From: Bacteroidales bacterium
GTDB taxonomy: Bacteria > Bacteroidota > Bacteroidia > Bacteroidales > VadinHA17
Assembly: GCA_003520925.1 (NCBI GenBank)
Contig: DOTV01000182.1
Span: 27,525-38,663 of the forward strand
Length of the DNA: 11,139 bases
Direction of reading: 5' to 3'
Positions 1-7,520 of this stretch are shown here, piece by piece. The position numbers were made by a program, and so were the translations under genes. Numbering within the stretch: position 1 is the stretch's first letter; each line of letters opens with the position of its first letter. Below the pieces are notes generated by a model. That model was not told the DNA's origin, did no database searches, and worked only from the letters and a program-made list of their open reading frames with translations.

Positions 1-278
1 AAATATAAAAATATTATTTGTTTAATATGAAACACTTATAGAATAATTTTTTATTTAAAAATAATATTATTGCCTAAAATACAATGAAATAGACAAATCA
101 ATCCTGCAAAACTGACCGATTCGGGGGATATTAAGTATTTAAAACCTTAAAAAACATATGTTCTTGTAATATCCTGAAAACATGGACATTCGGTTATGAA
201 TACAGGACGGGTTAGAAGTAATCTATTTTTTATTAACTTTACGTCTGGTTTAAGAAACAAAACGAAATCTTTAACTGT
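1..278. other. A/T-rich non-coding leader upstream of ssb
   Basis: No convincing gene is visible on either strand. The first 100 bases are strongly A/T-rich, and the region presumably carries the ssb operon promoter. The nearest thing to a Bacteroidota -7 box (TAnnTTTG) is TAACTTTA at 234-241. It has one mismatch and no good TTG at the expected distance upstream, so I do not call a promoter. There is no Shine-Dalgarno sequence just before the ssb ATG at 279, which is normal in this phylum. Confidence 0.6.
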
Positions 279-737
279 ATGTCAATCAATAAGGTTATAC
301 TTGTAGGCAATGTAGGTAAAGACCCCGTAATCCGTTATTTCGACAAGGGAGTCGCCAAGGTTACTTTTCCGCTCGCAACAAGCGAATCCTATACAAACCA
401 GCAGGGAGAGACAATTACAACTACCGAATGGCATAATATAGTTCTCTGGCGAGCAATGGCCGAAGTAGCTGAAAAAACCGTCAAAAAAGGATCCCAGCTC
501 TATATTGTGGGCAAGATCAAAACAAGGTCATATGTAGACAAGGATGGCAATAATAAATATATAACCGAGATACTGGCAGATACTTTTCTTGTACTCGAAA
601 AGAAACAGGGTATAGGTTCTGCTCAGGTATCAGAACCGAATAAAACCGGTATCCAGGAAAAGGAACCTCCGGTATCCGATCTTAATGAACCTCCGGCAGG
701 GTATCAGCCAACCAATGAAGATGATCTGCCCTTTTAA
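279..737 (+). CDS. ssb: Single-stranded DNA-binding protein SSB
   Basis: SSB coats single-stranded DNA during replication, recombination and repair, and recruits partner proteins through its acidic C-terminal tip. The 152-residue protein has the expected layout. An OB-fold occupies about residues 1-108, opening with the typical MSINKVILVGNVGKDP and containing the conserved W51-H52. A low-complexity, proline- and glutamate-rich linker (about 111-143) follows, ending in the acidic tip EDDLPF, which matches the canonical DDxPF partner-binding peptide. The length is normal for a Bacteroidota SSB. The ATG at 279 gives the standard family N-terminus. It is the first gene of an apparent operon, with gldE starting 24 nt downstream. 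In Flavobacteriia ssb is also found close to gldE/gldD, so the context is conserved. Confidence is high. Confidence 0.97.
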   Translation: MSINKVILVGNVGKDPVIRYFDKGVAKVTFPLATSESYTNQQGETITTTEWHNIVLWRAMAEVAEKTVKKGSQLYIVGKIKTRSYVDKDGNNKYITEILADTFLVLEKKQGIGSAQVSEPNKTGIQEKEPPVSDLNEPPAGYQPTNEDDLPF

Positions 738-761
738 AGGGTTTCACTAACAGAAAAACAA

Positions 762-2105
762 TTGGAACCAGGATTTTTATTTTCATTTGCTGCTTTTTTC
801 CAGGGTGTTGTTAATAATCCATTCGATTTCAAGCTGGTTATCGGTTTGATAGTCCTGATCCTTTTACTTTTTATTTCTGCACTGATGTCTGGTAGCGAGG
901 TGGCTTTCTTCTCACTGAGACCTGAAGATATTGAAAAGCTAAAATCGAGCAAGTCAAAAAAGGCAGCAAGGGTTCTGAAGCTTCATGATATGCCTGACAA
1001 GCTGCTGAGCACTATCCTGGTTGCCAATAATACAGTTAATATTGCGATTGTTCTGCTGGCAGCTTTCCTGAGTGCCAGAACCTTTGACTTCAGCATGAAT
1101 CCTGTCCTTGGTTTCATTTTTGAAGCAGTGGTCATTACTTTTATCCTGCTTTTTTTTGGCGAGGTTATGCCCAAAGTATTCGCTACCAGGAATCAGGTAG
1201 CAATGGCACAATTCATGGCATATCCCATGTCATTTCTTGAGTCACTGTTTAAACCGGTAACACACCTTCTTATCTTTTCAACATCTTTCGTGAAGAAAAG
1301 GGCCAGGCACAGGTACACAAACATCAGCATGAATGACCTGTCGGATGCTCTTGAACTCGCATCGGATGATATTAATGAAGATGAAAAGATCCTGAAGGGC
1401 ATAGTTAATTTCGGCAATATTAACGTCAGTGAGATCATGTGCCCGAGAATAGACGTGACTGCAATTAATATTAAGCTGGGATTCAATAAAGTGAAATCGA
1501 TAATAATCGAATCAGGATTTTCAAGGATTCCTGTTTATTCCGGATCATTTGACTCAGTCAAAGGTATACTTTACGCCAAAGATGTCCTTCCCTATACAAA
1601 TAGTCCGGATAATTTCAAGTGGCAGGCATTGATGAGACCTGTTCATTTCGTACCTGAAACCAAAAAGATAAATGAACTGCTGAAGGAGTTTCAGATTAAG
1701 AAGCAGCATATGGCAGTTGTTATTGACGAGTATGGAGGGACATCCGGAATTATAACACTCGAAGATGTCCTCGAGGAAATTGTCGGCGAAATAACCGATG
1801 AAAGTGATGAGGACGAAACTATGCACCGCAAGATCGATGATAAAACTTATATTTTTGAAGGCAAGATACTGCTTAACGACTTTTTTAAAATTATTGAAGT
1901 TGAAGATGATCCGTTTGAAGATGTCAGGGGTGAATCGGAAACACTTGCCGGCCTTATCCTTGAGCTAACCGGTGAGATCCCGCAAAAGGGCCAGACTATA
2001 ACATTTCAGAATTTCAATTTTAAGATAGAATCAGCCGACAAAAGAAGAATAAAGGAAATCAGGGTTGAATTAACCGATAATCATGGGAAAACTAAGCAGG
2101 ATTAA
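762..2105 (+). CDS. gldE: GldE, gliding-associated CNNM/CBS/CorC-HlyC membrane protein
   Basis: This 447-residue protein has the three-part CorC/HlyC architecture. A CNNM (DUF21) membrane domain spans about residues 24-200, with hydrophobic segments near 24-44, 83-105 and 114-136 and the motif SGSEVAFFSL at 43-52. A CBS-domain pair spans about 225-342, including the hallmark VIDEYGGTSGIITLEDVLEEI. A CorC_HlyC domain closes the protein (about 360-438). The family is linked to divalent-cation transport. GldE is the Bacteroidota member, and in Flavobacterium it supports GldD in gliding and type IX secretion. The gldD gene directly downstream, overlapping by 23 nt, decides the name. The start is a TTG at 762: the resulting MEPGF N-terminus resembles the acidic-Pro start of GldE proteins, and the next ATG (about 885) would cut into the first membrane segment. 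Confidence 0.93.
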   Translation: MEPGFLFSFAAFFQGVVNNPFDFKLVIGLIVLILLLFISALMSGSEVAFFSLRPEDIEKLKSSKSKKAARVLKLHDMPDKLLSTILVANNTVNIAIVLLAAFLSARTFDFSMNPVLGFIFEAVVITFILLFFGEVMPKVFATRNQVAMAQFMAYPMSFLESLFKPVTHLLIFSTSFVKKRARHRYTNISMNDLSDALELASDDINEDEKILKGIVNFGNINVSEIMCPRIDVTAINIKLGFNKVKSIIIESGFSRIPVYSGSFDSVKGILYAKDVLPYTNSPDNFKWQALMRPVHFVPETKKINELLKEFQIKKQHMAVVIDEYGGTSGIITLEDVLEEIVGEITDESDEDETMHRKIDDKTYIFEGKILLNDFFKIIEVEDDPFEDVRGESETLAGLILELTGEIPQKGQTITFQNFNFKIESADKRRIKEIRVELTDNHGKTKQD

Positions 2106-2694
2106 TCTGCCTTTAGCCTTTTTAACGATTGCAGTTGCCAGCTTTGTAAGCTGCAGGGAAGTCGCGGTACCAAAACCAAAAGGTTATTTCAGGATCGACC
2201 TGCCGCAAAAGAAGTATAGGATGTTCAATGAAGCGGACCAGTCGAGAAACCTTCCGCTTAAATTTGAATACCCGGTCTATGGGAATATATCTGAAAAGGA
2301 CGGTGATAACCCGGAACCAGGGTGGTTTAATATTGAATTTCCGGCATATAAAGCCCGTATATATTTGACATACAAGGACGTAAATAATAATCTGGAGAGC
2401 CTTACCGAGCAGACTTACACAATGAATGTGAAAAATCACATTACAAAGGCCGACGCGATCAATGAACAGCTTATTGATGACAATAAAAGCCGGGTATTCG
2501 GAATACTTTATGACCTGAAAGGCAATACTGCGTCAGCTGTTCAGTTTTATGTAACTGACAGCACAAATCATTACCTGAGAGGATCGCTCTATTTTGAATC
2601 AGAACCAAATGCAGATTCTCTGGCACCTGTAATTGATTTCTTCAGAGCGGATGTCATTCATCTGATTGAAACGCTGAAATGGAAGGAAAAGTAA
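2083..2694 (+). CDS. gldD: GldD, gliding motility / T9SS-associated lipoprotein
   Basis: GldD is a lipoprotein required for gliding in Flavobacterium and associated with type IX secretion; its biochemical role is not defined. The 203-residue product begins with a short basic stretch and a hydrophobic segment (residues 9-22). These lead to the lipobox-like FVSC, with Cys24 as the likely lipidated residue. The segment PKPKGYFRIDLP (about 30-41), just after the anchor, is the recognisable GldD family signature. The rest is a soluble domain with no known catalytic motif. The ATG at 2083 lies inside the end of gldE, a 23-nt overlap that suggests translational coupling, and it is the start that yields a complete signal peptide. 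The gldE-gldD order matches the Flavobacterium locus. Confidence 0.93.
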   Translation: MGKLSRINLPLAFLTIAVASFVSCREVAVPKPKGYFRIDLPQKKYRMFNEADQSRNLPLKFEYPVYGNISEKDGDNPEPGWFNIEFPAYKARIYLTYKDVNNNLESLTEQTYTMNVKNHITKADAINEQLIDDNKSRVFGILYDLKGNTASAVQFYVTDSTNHYLRGSLYFESEPNADSLAPVIDFFRADVIHLIETLKWKEK

Positions 2695-2709
2695 CATTTT
2701 GACAGATTA

Positions 2710-3357
2710 ATGGGTTGTATTTCTAAACATTATCTTAACGAATTCACCATTCTGGGTGTCTGGAAAATTGAGGAGGAGCTTAAAACCCTGCTTGATTCAG
2801 TGGCACTCGATAACGGAGATAAAAAGAAATACAAAGTCTTTGCCAGCAATTCAAGGAAACTTGAATTCCTTAGTGTAAGAGCACTGCTTGCCGAACTTCT
2901 TGGAAAAGATGCACGGATCATCTATAATAAAAACAACAAACCCTTTCTTAAGGACGGCTCAAGATTCATCAGCATCTCCCATTCTTATAAGCTTACCGCA
3001 ATTCTTCTGAGCACAAATGAGAAAGTTGGTATCGACCTCGAGCATATGAATACAAATATCGGGAGGATTGCATTCAAGTTTATCAACAGAAGAGAAAAGA
3101 TCACAAAAGAAATAGAAAACCGGAGGTATCACCTTTACCTCCACTGGTGTGCAAAGGAGGCTCTCTATAAGATCTGCGACAAGGAAGGAATAAGCATAAA
3201 AAAGAATATTACAATTGAACCTTTCGAGGTTAAGGAATCAGGTGAAATTAAAGGCAAAGTCCAAACCGACAAGATAAATGAGACATTTGACCTTTTTTAT
3301 ACCAGGTATGATAACTATGCAATAGTCTGGACAAAGAAAAATTATGACAAAGGATAA
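2710..3357 (+). CDS. Sfp-type 4'-phosphopantetheinyl transferase
   Basis: This enzyme moves the phosphopantetheine arm of coenzyme A onto a conserved serine of acyl- or peptidyl-carrier proteins, with Mg2+. The 215-residue length fits the Sfp/Gsp class rather than the short AcpS class. Visible motifs are SISHS at 88-92; VGIDLE at 106-111, with Mg2+ ligands D109 and E111; and WCAKEALYK at 146-154, the W..KEA..K signature with catalytic E150. It starts 15 nt after gldD and its end overlaps the GGGP synthase start by 14 nt, so co-transcription is likely. No polyketide or peptide synthase is in the window; the partner may be a fatty-acid carrier protein or a pathway elsewhere. The catalytic call is firm, the substrate is not known. 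Confidence 0.93.
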   Translation: MGCISKHYLNEFTILGVWKIEEELKTLLDSVALDNGDKKKYKVFASNSRKLEFLSVRALLAELLGKDARIIYNKNNKPFLKDGSRFISISHSYKLTAILLSTNEKVGIDLEHMNTNIGRIAFKFINRREKITKEIENRRYHLYLHWCAKEALYKICDKEGISIKKNITIEPFEVKESGEIKGKVQTDKINETFDLFYTRYDNYAIVWTKKNYDKG

Positions 3358-4078
3358 TTTTCCTGGAAACAGAAGTGTAGCCCTTCTTCTCGATCCAGAT
3401 AAAGCATCGTCTGAAGGACTTGAGAAAACCCTCAGGATTGCATCGGAATGCAAAACTGACTATATCCTGGCAGGAGGCAGCCTTACATTTAACAGTATAG
3501 ATAATCTTATTGATACGGTTAGAAAATACTGCAACATCCCCATAATTCTTTTCCCGGGCAACCTTCTCCAGCTAAGCCTGAAAGCCGATGCAATACTTCT
3601 TCTGTCGCTCATTTCAGGAAGGAATCCTGAACTTCTGATCGGAAATCATGTTATTGCAGCTCCCTACCTGAGAAGAGTAAGGGAAAAACTTATTTCGGTG
3701 GGATATATACTTGTCGGGTCAGGGAAAAAAACATCGGTCGAATACATCAGCCAGACTGAAGCAATCCCGGCCGATAAATCAGATCTTGTAGTTGCAACGG
3801 CTCTGGCAGGCGAGATGCTGGGTTTTAATATGATTTACCTTGAAGCGGGAAGCGGTGCAGAAAAACCTGTTCCCTCAGAAATAATAAGCGCCGTGAGAGA
3901 AAATGTCTCAATACCCATTGCAGTAGGAGGAGGATTAAGAAGCCGGAAGGAAATATCAGATGCATTCCATGCGGGGGCGGATCTGATTATTCTCGGAAAT
4001 GGCTGTGAAAAGAATCCTGGACTACTGGCTGAAGCCTGCTCAGTAAGGGACAATATAATAAACAGACTGACTACCTGA
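3344..4078 (+). CDS. Geranylgeranylglyceryl phosphate synthase family (PcrB/GGGPS)
   Basis: Members of this TIM-barrel family join a polyprenyl diphosphate to sn-glycerol-1-phosphate by an ether bond, the first committed step of archaeal-type lipids. Bacteroidota carry group II enzymes that make geranylgeranylglyceryl phosphate in vitro; Firmicutes PcrB uses a longer prenyl chain. The 244 residues show the family motifs in order: LLDPDK (15-20, Mg2+ and substrate), AGGS (43-46), FPGN (70-73), SLISGRNPE (88-96), YLEAGSGA (165-172), VGGGLRS (194-200, phosphate binding) and LGNG (217-220). The ATG at 3344 overlaps the preceding transferase by 14 nt. It is the last gene of the ssb-gldE-gldD operon, and its TGA overlaps the stop of the convergent gene. 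The prenyl-chain length used and the fate of the product cannot be read from the sequence. Confidence 0.92.
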   Translation: MTKDNFPGNRSVALLLDPDKASSEGLEKTLRIASECKTDYILAGGSLTFNSIDNLIDTVRKYCNIPIILFPGNLLQLSLKADAILLLSLISGRNPELLIGNHVIAAPYLRRVREKLISVGYILVGSGKKTSVEYISQTEAIPADKSDLVVATALAGEMLGFNMIYLEAGSGAEKPVPSEIISAVRENVSIPIAVGGGLRSRKEISDAFHAGADLIILGNGCEKNPGLLAEACSVRDNIINRLTT

Positions 4079-5726
4079 AGAGTTCCGGCATAGGCTCCCC
4101 CGTACATGCATTGGGATATGGTATCCTGCACAATGATGAAAGAGTGGCTGCAATATCGGTCATGTTGACTTTCCTCATAACAGTCGACCTGTTGACAGTC
4201 CAGCCATACCAGATAAGAGGTACATGCGAATCATATTCATAAGGTGAATTGTGGTTCGTAATCTGGTCACTCTCCTTTTCGACCCAACCCGGATTCAAAG
4301 TAACAATGACATCACCAGATCTCTGGGGACTGAAATTATTTACAATCCTCTTCAGATGTCCGTTGCCAAAATCATTGGCTTCAAATGCATAATACGGAAA
4401 AGCAGATGCAACACCTGTAAACTGAGTGAGGAATCTGGCTGTCTTCTTCTGGATATCCTCGATCGGGATCCTGGCATCTTCAATAAGCGTTCTGTTCAGG
4501 AATATCTGCCTTTCAGAAAATCCCCTTACCCAGTCACCTTCACCGTAAACAGCGTTAAGATAACTACGCAGGAGCTGCAGCGCCTGATTCTGCATAAAAT
4601 ATCCGGCCGGTATCCTTGTATCCTGCATGACAGCGGGAATCTCCGAAACTCCGTGTGCCGATGTAAAATAGATAAGAATATTCCTTTTACCAATATTATC
4701 ATTCAGGTAATTTACAAGTGTTTCAATATTCTTGTCCAGTCGAAGGATAGCATCACCTGTCTCTACTGAGGAGGGACCGAACCTGTGCCCGATATAGTCG
4801 GTTGAGGAATAGCATATTGAAAGAAAATCAGGCACATCGTCCCTGCCAAGACTCTCTTTTTCAATCAATCTGATTGCAAAATCGGTTGTAAAAGCATCTC
4901 CGAAGGGGGTCTCTCTTAAAAATGCAAAGTTCCGTGCTGAGTTTCTGCCTGCAGGCTTGCTCAGCTTATTAATATCGTAAGGGAAATAATTACGACCGCT
5001 GAATCCTGCTTCAAATTTGTTTGAATCAGGAAGACAAATTGAATAGTCAGCTGCCTGCTTTAATAGGTTCCAGGTGGTGCTGAGATATGTTTCCGGATAT
5101 TTCATCGCGTTTAAATCGTTGACCCAGGGTGGCAGATCCTTCATGTAATATGATGATGACATCCAGGTCCCGGTAGTGTTATCGTACCAGAATGCCCCGT
5201 CGGCAGCATGACCGGCAGAGAAAATTGCCGCATGTTCTTTAATGCCGACAGCAAACACTTTTGACTTTTTACCTGTTGCGATCTTAAGCTCATCAGCAAA
5301 CGTTGAAGCATTAAGATTTACCGGAGAATGAAGACCCGATTCGTAGCTCCCTCCCACCGGATTAACTGAAACATCCTTGGTACAATAAATAAATTCATTT
5401 TTCAGTGGAAGATACCAGCTGTCGGAAGTAATACCATGATATGATGGTTCTGTCCCGGTCGAGATAGTTGAAAATCCCGGTGCCGACTGGGTAAGCATGT
5501 AATCGAAGGAGGCATTACGGAAAAATGTTCCTTCATTGATCAGCTTCCTGATCCCGTTTTCAGAAAGTCTGTCCCTGAACTTCTCTATCTGATCAAACCG
5601 TAACTGTTCAACCACTATCCCGATTATAAGTGCCGGTTTGTCAGGAGGTAAATATGCACCTTGTCCCGACAGACGCAAAAAACCACATATCAGCAAAAAA
5701 ACGGTAATAACTTTTTTTCCTGTCAT
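4071..5726 (-). CDS. PafA-like alkaline phosphatase superfamily protein with altered active site
   Basis: The protein has 551 residues from the ATG at 5726. That start is preferred to the in-frame GTG at 5741 because GGAG lies 9 nt upstream (5736-5739) and the signal peptide then starts MTGKKV. It aligns with PafA-type periplasmic phosphatases: VVEQLRFD (38-45), STGTEPSYHGI (89-99), AGHAADGAFWY (172-182), TDYIGHRFGP (309-318), SAHG (356-359) and YEYDSHVPLIWYG (496-508). From remembered PafA chemistry, metal ligands D310, H314, H358 and H501 and the substrate-contacting K163 are kept. The ligand D38 is E40, nucleophile T79 is S81, N100 is D102, R164 is H165 and metal ligand D352 is A357. Fold and export are well supported; phosphomonoesterase activity is doubtful. 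It has its own promoter (5759-5788). Confidence 0.85.
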   Translation of the reverse strand: MTGKKVITVFLLICGFLRLSGQGAYLPPDKPALIIGIVVEQLRFDQIEKFRDRLSENGIRKLINEGTFFRNASFDYMLTQSAPGFSTISTGTEPSYHGITSDSWYLPLKNEFIYCTKDVSVNPVGGSYESGLHSPVNLNASTFADELKIATGKKSKVFAVGIKEHAAIFSAGHAADGAFWYDNTTGTWMSSSYYMKDLPPWVNDLNAMKYPETYLSTTWNLLKQAADYSICLPDSNKFEAGFSGRNYFPYDINKLSKPAGRNSARNFAFLRETPFGDAFTTDFAIRLIEKESLGRDDVPDFLSICYSSTDYIGHRFGPSSVETGDAILRLDKNIETLVNYLNDNIGKRNILIYFTSAHGVSEIPAVMQDTRIPAGYFMQNQALQLLRSYLNAVYGEGDWVRGFSERQIFLNRTLIEDARIPIEDIQKKTARFLTQFTGVASAFPYYAFEANDFGNGHLKRIVNNFSPQRSGDVIVTLNPGWVEKESDQITNHNSPYEYDSHVPLIWYGWTVNRSTVMRKVNMTDIAATLSSLCRIPYPNACTGEPMPELFR

Positions 5727-5758
5727 TTTGTAGATCTCCACTTCTTAATAAAACAGCA

Positions 5759-5788
5759 CAAAACTAGTCTTTTCAGCCTGAGAAACAA
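5759..5788 (-). promoter_or_regulatory. Bacteroidota-type promoter of the PafA-like gene
   Basis: Read on the minus strand, TTG (5788-5786) is followed after exactly 19 nt by TAGTTTTG (5766-5759), a perfect match to the Bacteroidota -33/-7 consensus TTG-N19-TAnnTTTG. Transcription would begin a few bases further on, leaving a leader of roughly 25 nt that contains GGAG and ends at the ATG at 5726. The promoter lies in the 88-nt gap after the peptidase gene, so the PafA-like gene can be expressed independently of ychF and the peptidase. Confidence 0.7.
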
Positions 5789-5814
5789 TCTTTAATTCAA
5801 ATTACATCTCCGAT

Positions 5815-7512
5815 TCATCTGAGAATCACAATCCTGCCGCTGCAAGAAAGTCTTGTTTTCTTATTTGTAAATACAATGAAATAGGTTCCTGCCGGCAGCC
5901 TGCTGACCTCAAGCCTGACAGGATTCATGTCAGTCGTTTCTGTGTCAATATCCGAGACCTTTTTACCTGTCAGGTTAAACATTCTTATATTAATCCCACC
6001 CCTTAAGTTTTCAGGCAGCACAACTTTAATTATATTGCTGCCGGGGTTCGGATAAAATAACGGTTTAGCAGTATCTGTAGTATCCACCGGATTTAAAGCA
6101 GATAACATTTTTACTGTCAGGTCCGTTCTCTCCCTTTGTATTACTGTAATGTTCCTTACTATCGTGTCCCTGTAACCCTCAGAAGTAAATCTGAGGTCAT
6201 ATGATCCCGGTAAAAGAAACCTTGTAAAAATACCGGTAAGGGTATCCGAATAAACATGCGAACTGTCCCTGTCGTATCCTTCAATGGATATCCTTGCAGG
6301 AACAGGTTCATTACTAATCGCATCAACGACTTGTCCGTGAATGCCAAAAATTGAATTTTCAAGGTAACCAAGCAGCGAACGGTAGTTGTACTGCCATATA
6401 TTATTAAGATCCGATGTCGGTGTAATGAAGTCCTCGTCGAGTTCGACAGTAACTTCGCGGCCGCTGAGATTATATGTAACATAATCCTGCCTGCTGCCAT
6501 TAACTTTATACCAGACGTATCCGTTTGTGACACCATTATCAAGGAAATTCATATAACCGGGTCCGGAATAAAGATGTACAGTGTCGGCCCAGGCTCTGCT
6601 TATCATATAAAACCAGTCATTATCAGCATGTTCAACTGCCCACCTGTCCCATGGATAATTAACAACCTCTTCTCCTGAATGGAAATTCGCCGAGAGCGCA
6701 AACCCGCGATCAGCGAGGAAACGCATCATGTCGACCGTCTCTTTTTGCCTTGTCACAACAGGGCCGTCAGGGTCGGGAAAATTGCGGTTAAGATCATACC
6801 CGTTTGCATTGAACCGTACAGGCGAAAGGATATTATTGCCGTTCCTGAAAGTTCCGTCGGGGTTTGCAAGCGGATTGATCCATATCTCCAGGTTGTCCAC
6901 CAGATTCTTCACCCGGTTATTGGTGCTGTAATTTTTAAGAAGATACTCCGAAAGTCTGAGCATAAGAATGAACCCTGCAGTTTCATCTCCGTGTATGGAT
7001 GATGTATAAAAGACTTCGGGCTCCGGTTCATCTGTTTTGCAGTTATCGGATATCTTCAGTACAAGCACAAGCCTGCCGTTTATGCTTTTCCCTATTGTAT
7101 CCAGCACACAGAGCGCAGGATAAGAAGATGCAAAGAATCTCATTACCGAATCATACTGTGTATAAGTAGGGTAACTATCCCACTGCATGGCTTCTGCCAT
7201 GTTCGCAGAAGTTAAGACACCTTTAGTATCAACTCTTTCAGTAAGCTGATATTCATTACCTTCTGCAATAAACCTTTCAACAGTCAGCGGAGAAAGCAAA
7301 ATATGAACTGACTTATCCCTGACGGATCGGATTGAATAGATTCTTGTGAGTCTGTCGATTGCTTGTCTGCCCGGATCTGGGATTATTACTTCCGCCTGAC
7401 CTTTTTCGGCTATTATCCCGCGCAGTTTTGTATCATTTGTTACATTTTGGGAATGGCAAAGTTCTGCCAGAAACGAAAATATCAGTAACGGTATCAGTAA
7501 TTTCTTAAACAT
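5815..7512 (-). CDS. Secreted M14 zinc carboxypeptidase with T9SS sorting domain
   Basis: This 565-residue protein has a signal peptide (about 1-21, ending near CHSQ). An N-terminal propeptide-like region follows, then an M14 carboxypeptidase domain (about 112-385). Zinc ligands are H174 and E177 (HGDE) and H278 (NFHSGEE). R243 in DLNRNFPDP binds the substrate carboxylate, and E357 in VTVELDED is the catalytic glutamate, so the site looks intact. A carboxypeptidase-regulatory-like beta-sandwich domain follows (about 389-457). The last 80 or so residues are a type IX secretion (Por) sorting domain, with YPNPGSN (488-494), GKKV and LPAGTYFIVF. The enzyme is therefore predicted to be exported through the T9SS and released or surface-anchored. 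It starts 8 nt after the ychF stop, so it is probably co-transcribed from the ychF promoter. Substrate preference is unknown. Confidence 0.93.
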   Translation of the reverse strand: MFKKLLIPLLIFSFLAELCHSQNVTNDTKLRGIIAEKGQAEVIIPDPGRQAIDRLTRIYSIRSVRDKSVHILLSPLTVERFIAEGNEYQLTERVDTKGVLTSANMAEAMQWDSYPTYTQYDSVMRFFASSYPALCVLDTIGKSINGRLVLVLKISDNCKTDEPEPEVFYTSSIHGDETAGFILMLRLSEYLLKNYSTNNRVKNLVDNLEIWINPLANPDGTFRNGNNILSPVRFNANGYDLNRNFPDPDGPVVTRQKETVDMMRFLADRGFALSANFHSGEEVVNYPWDRWAVEHADNDWFYMISRAWADTVHLYSGPGYMNFLDNGVTNGYVWYKVNGSRQDYVTYNLSGREVTVELDEDFITPTSDLNNIWQYNYRSLLGYLENSIFGIHGQVVDAISNEPVPARISIEGYDRDSSHVYSDTLTGIFTRFLLPGSYDLRFTSEGYRDTIVRNITVIQRERTDLTVKMLSALNPVDTTDTAKPLFYPNPGSNIIKVVLPENLRGGINIRMFNLTGKKVSDIDTETTDMNPVRLEVSRLPAGTYFIVFTNKKTRLSCSGRIVILR

Positions 7513-7520
7513 CCGTAAGG

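Noticed and set aside
211..241. Possible ssb promoter ending in TAACTTTA
   Set aside because: One mismatch in the -7 box and no TTG at the usual 19-nt spacing; too weak compared with the two exact promoters elsewhere in the window.
4251..4769. Plus-strand open frame of 172 codons
   Set aside because: It lies entirely antisense to the PafA-like gene, whose protein has clear family motifs; the plus-strand translation shows no recognisable domain.
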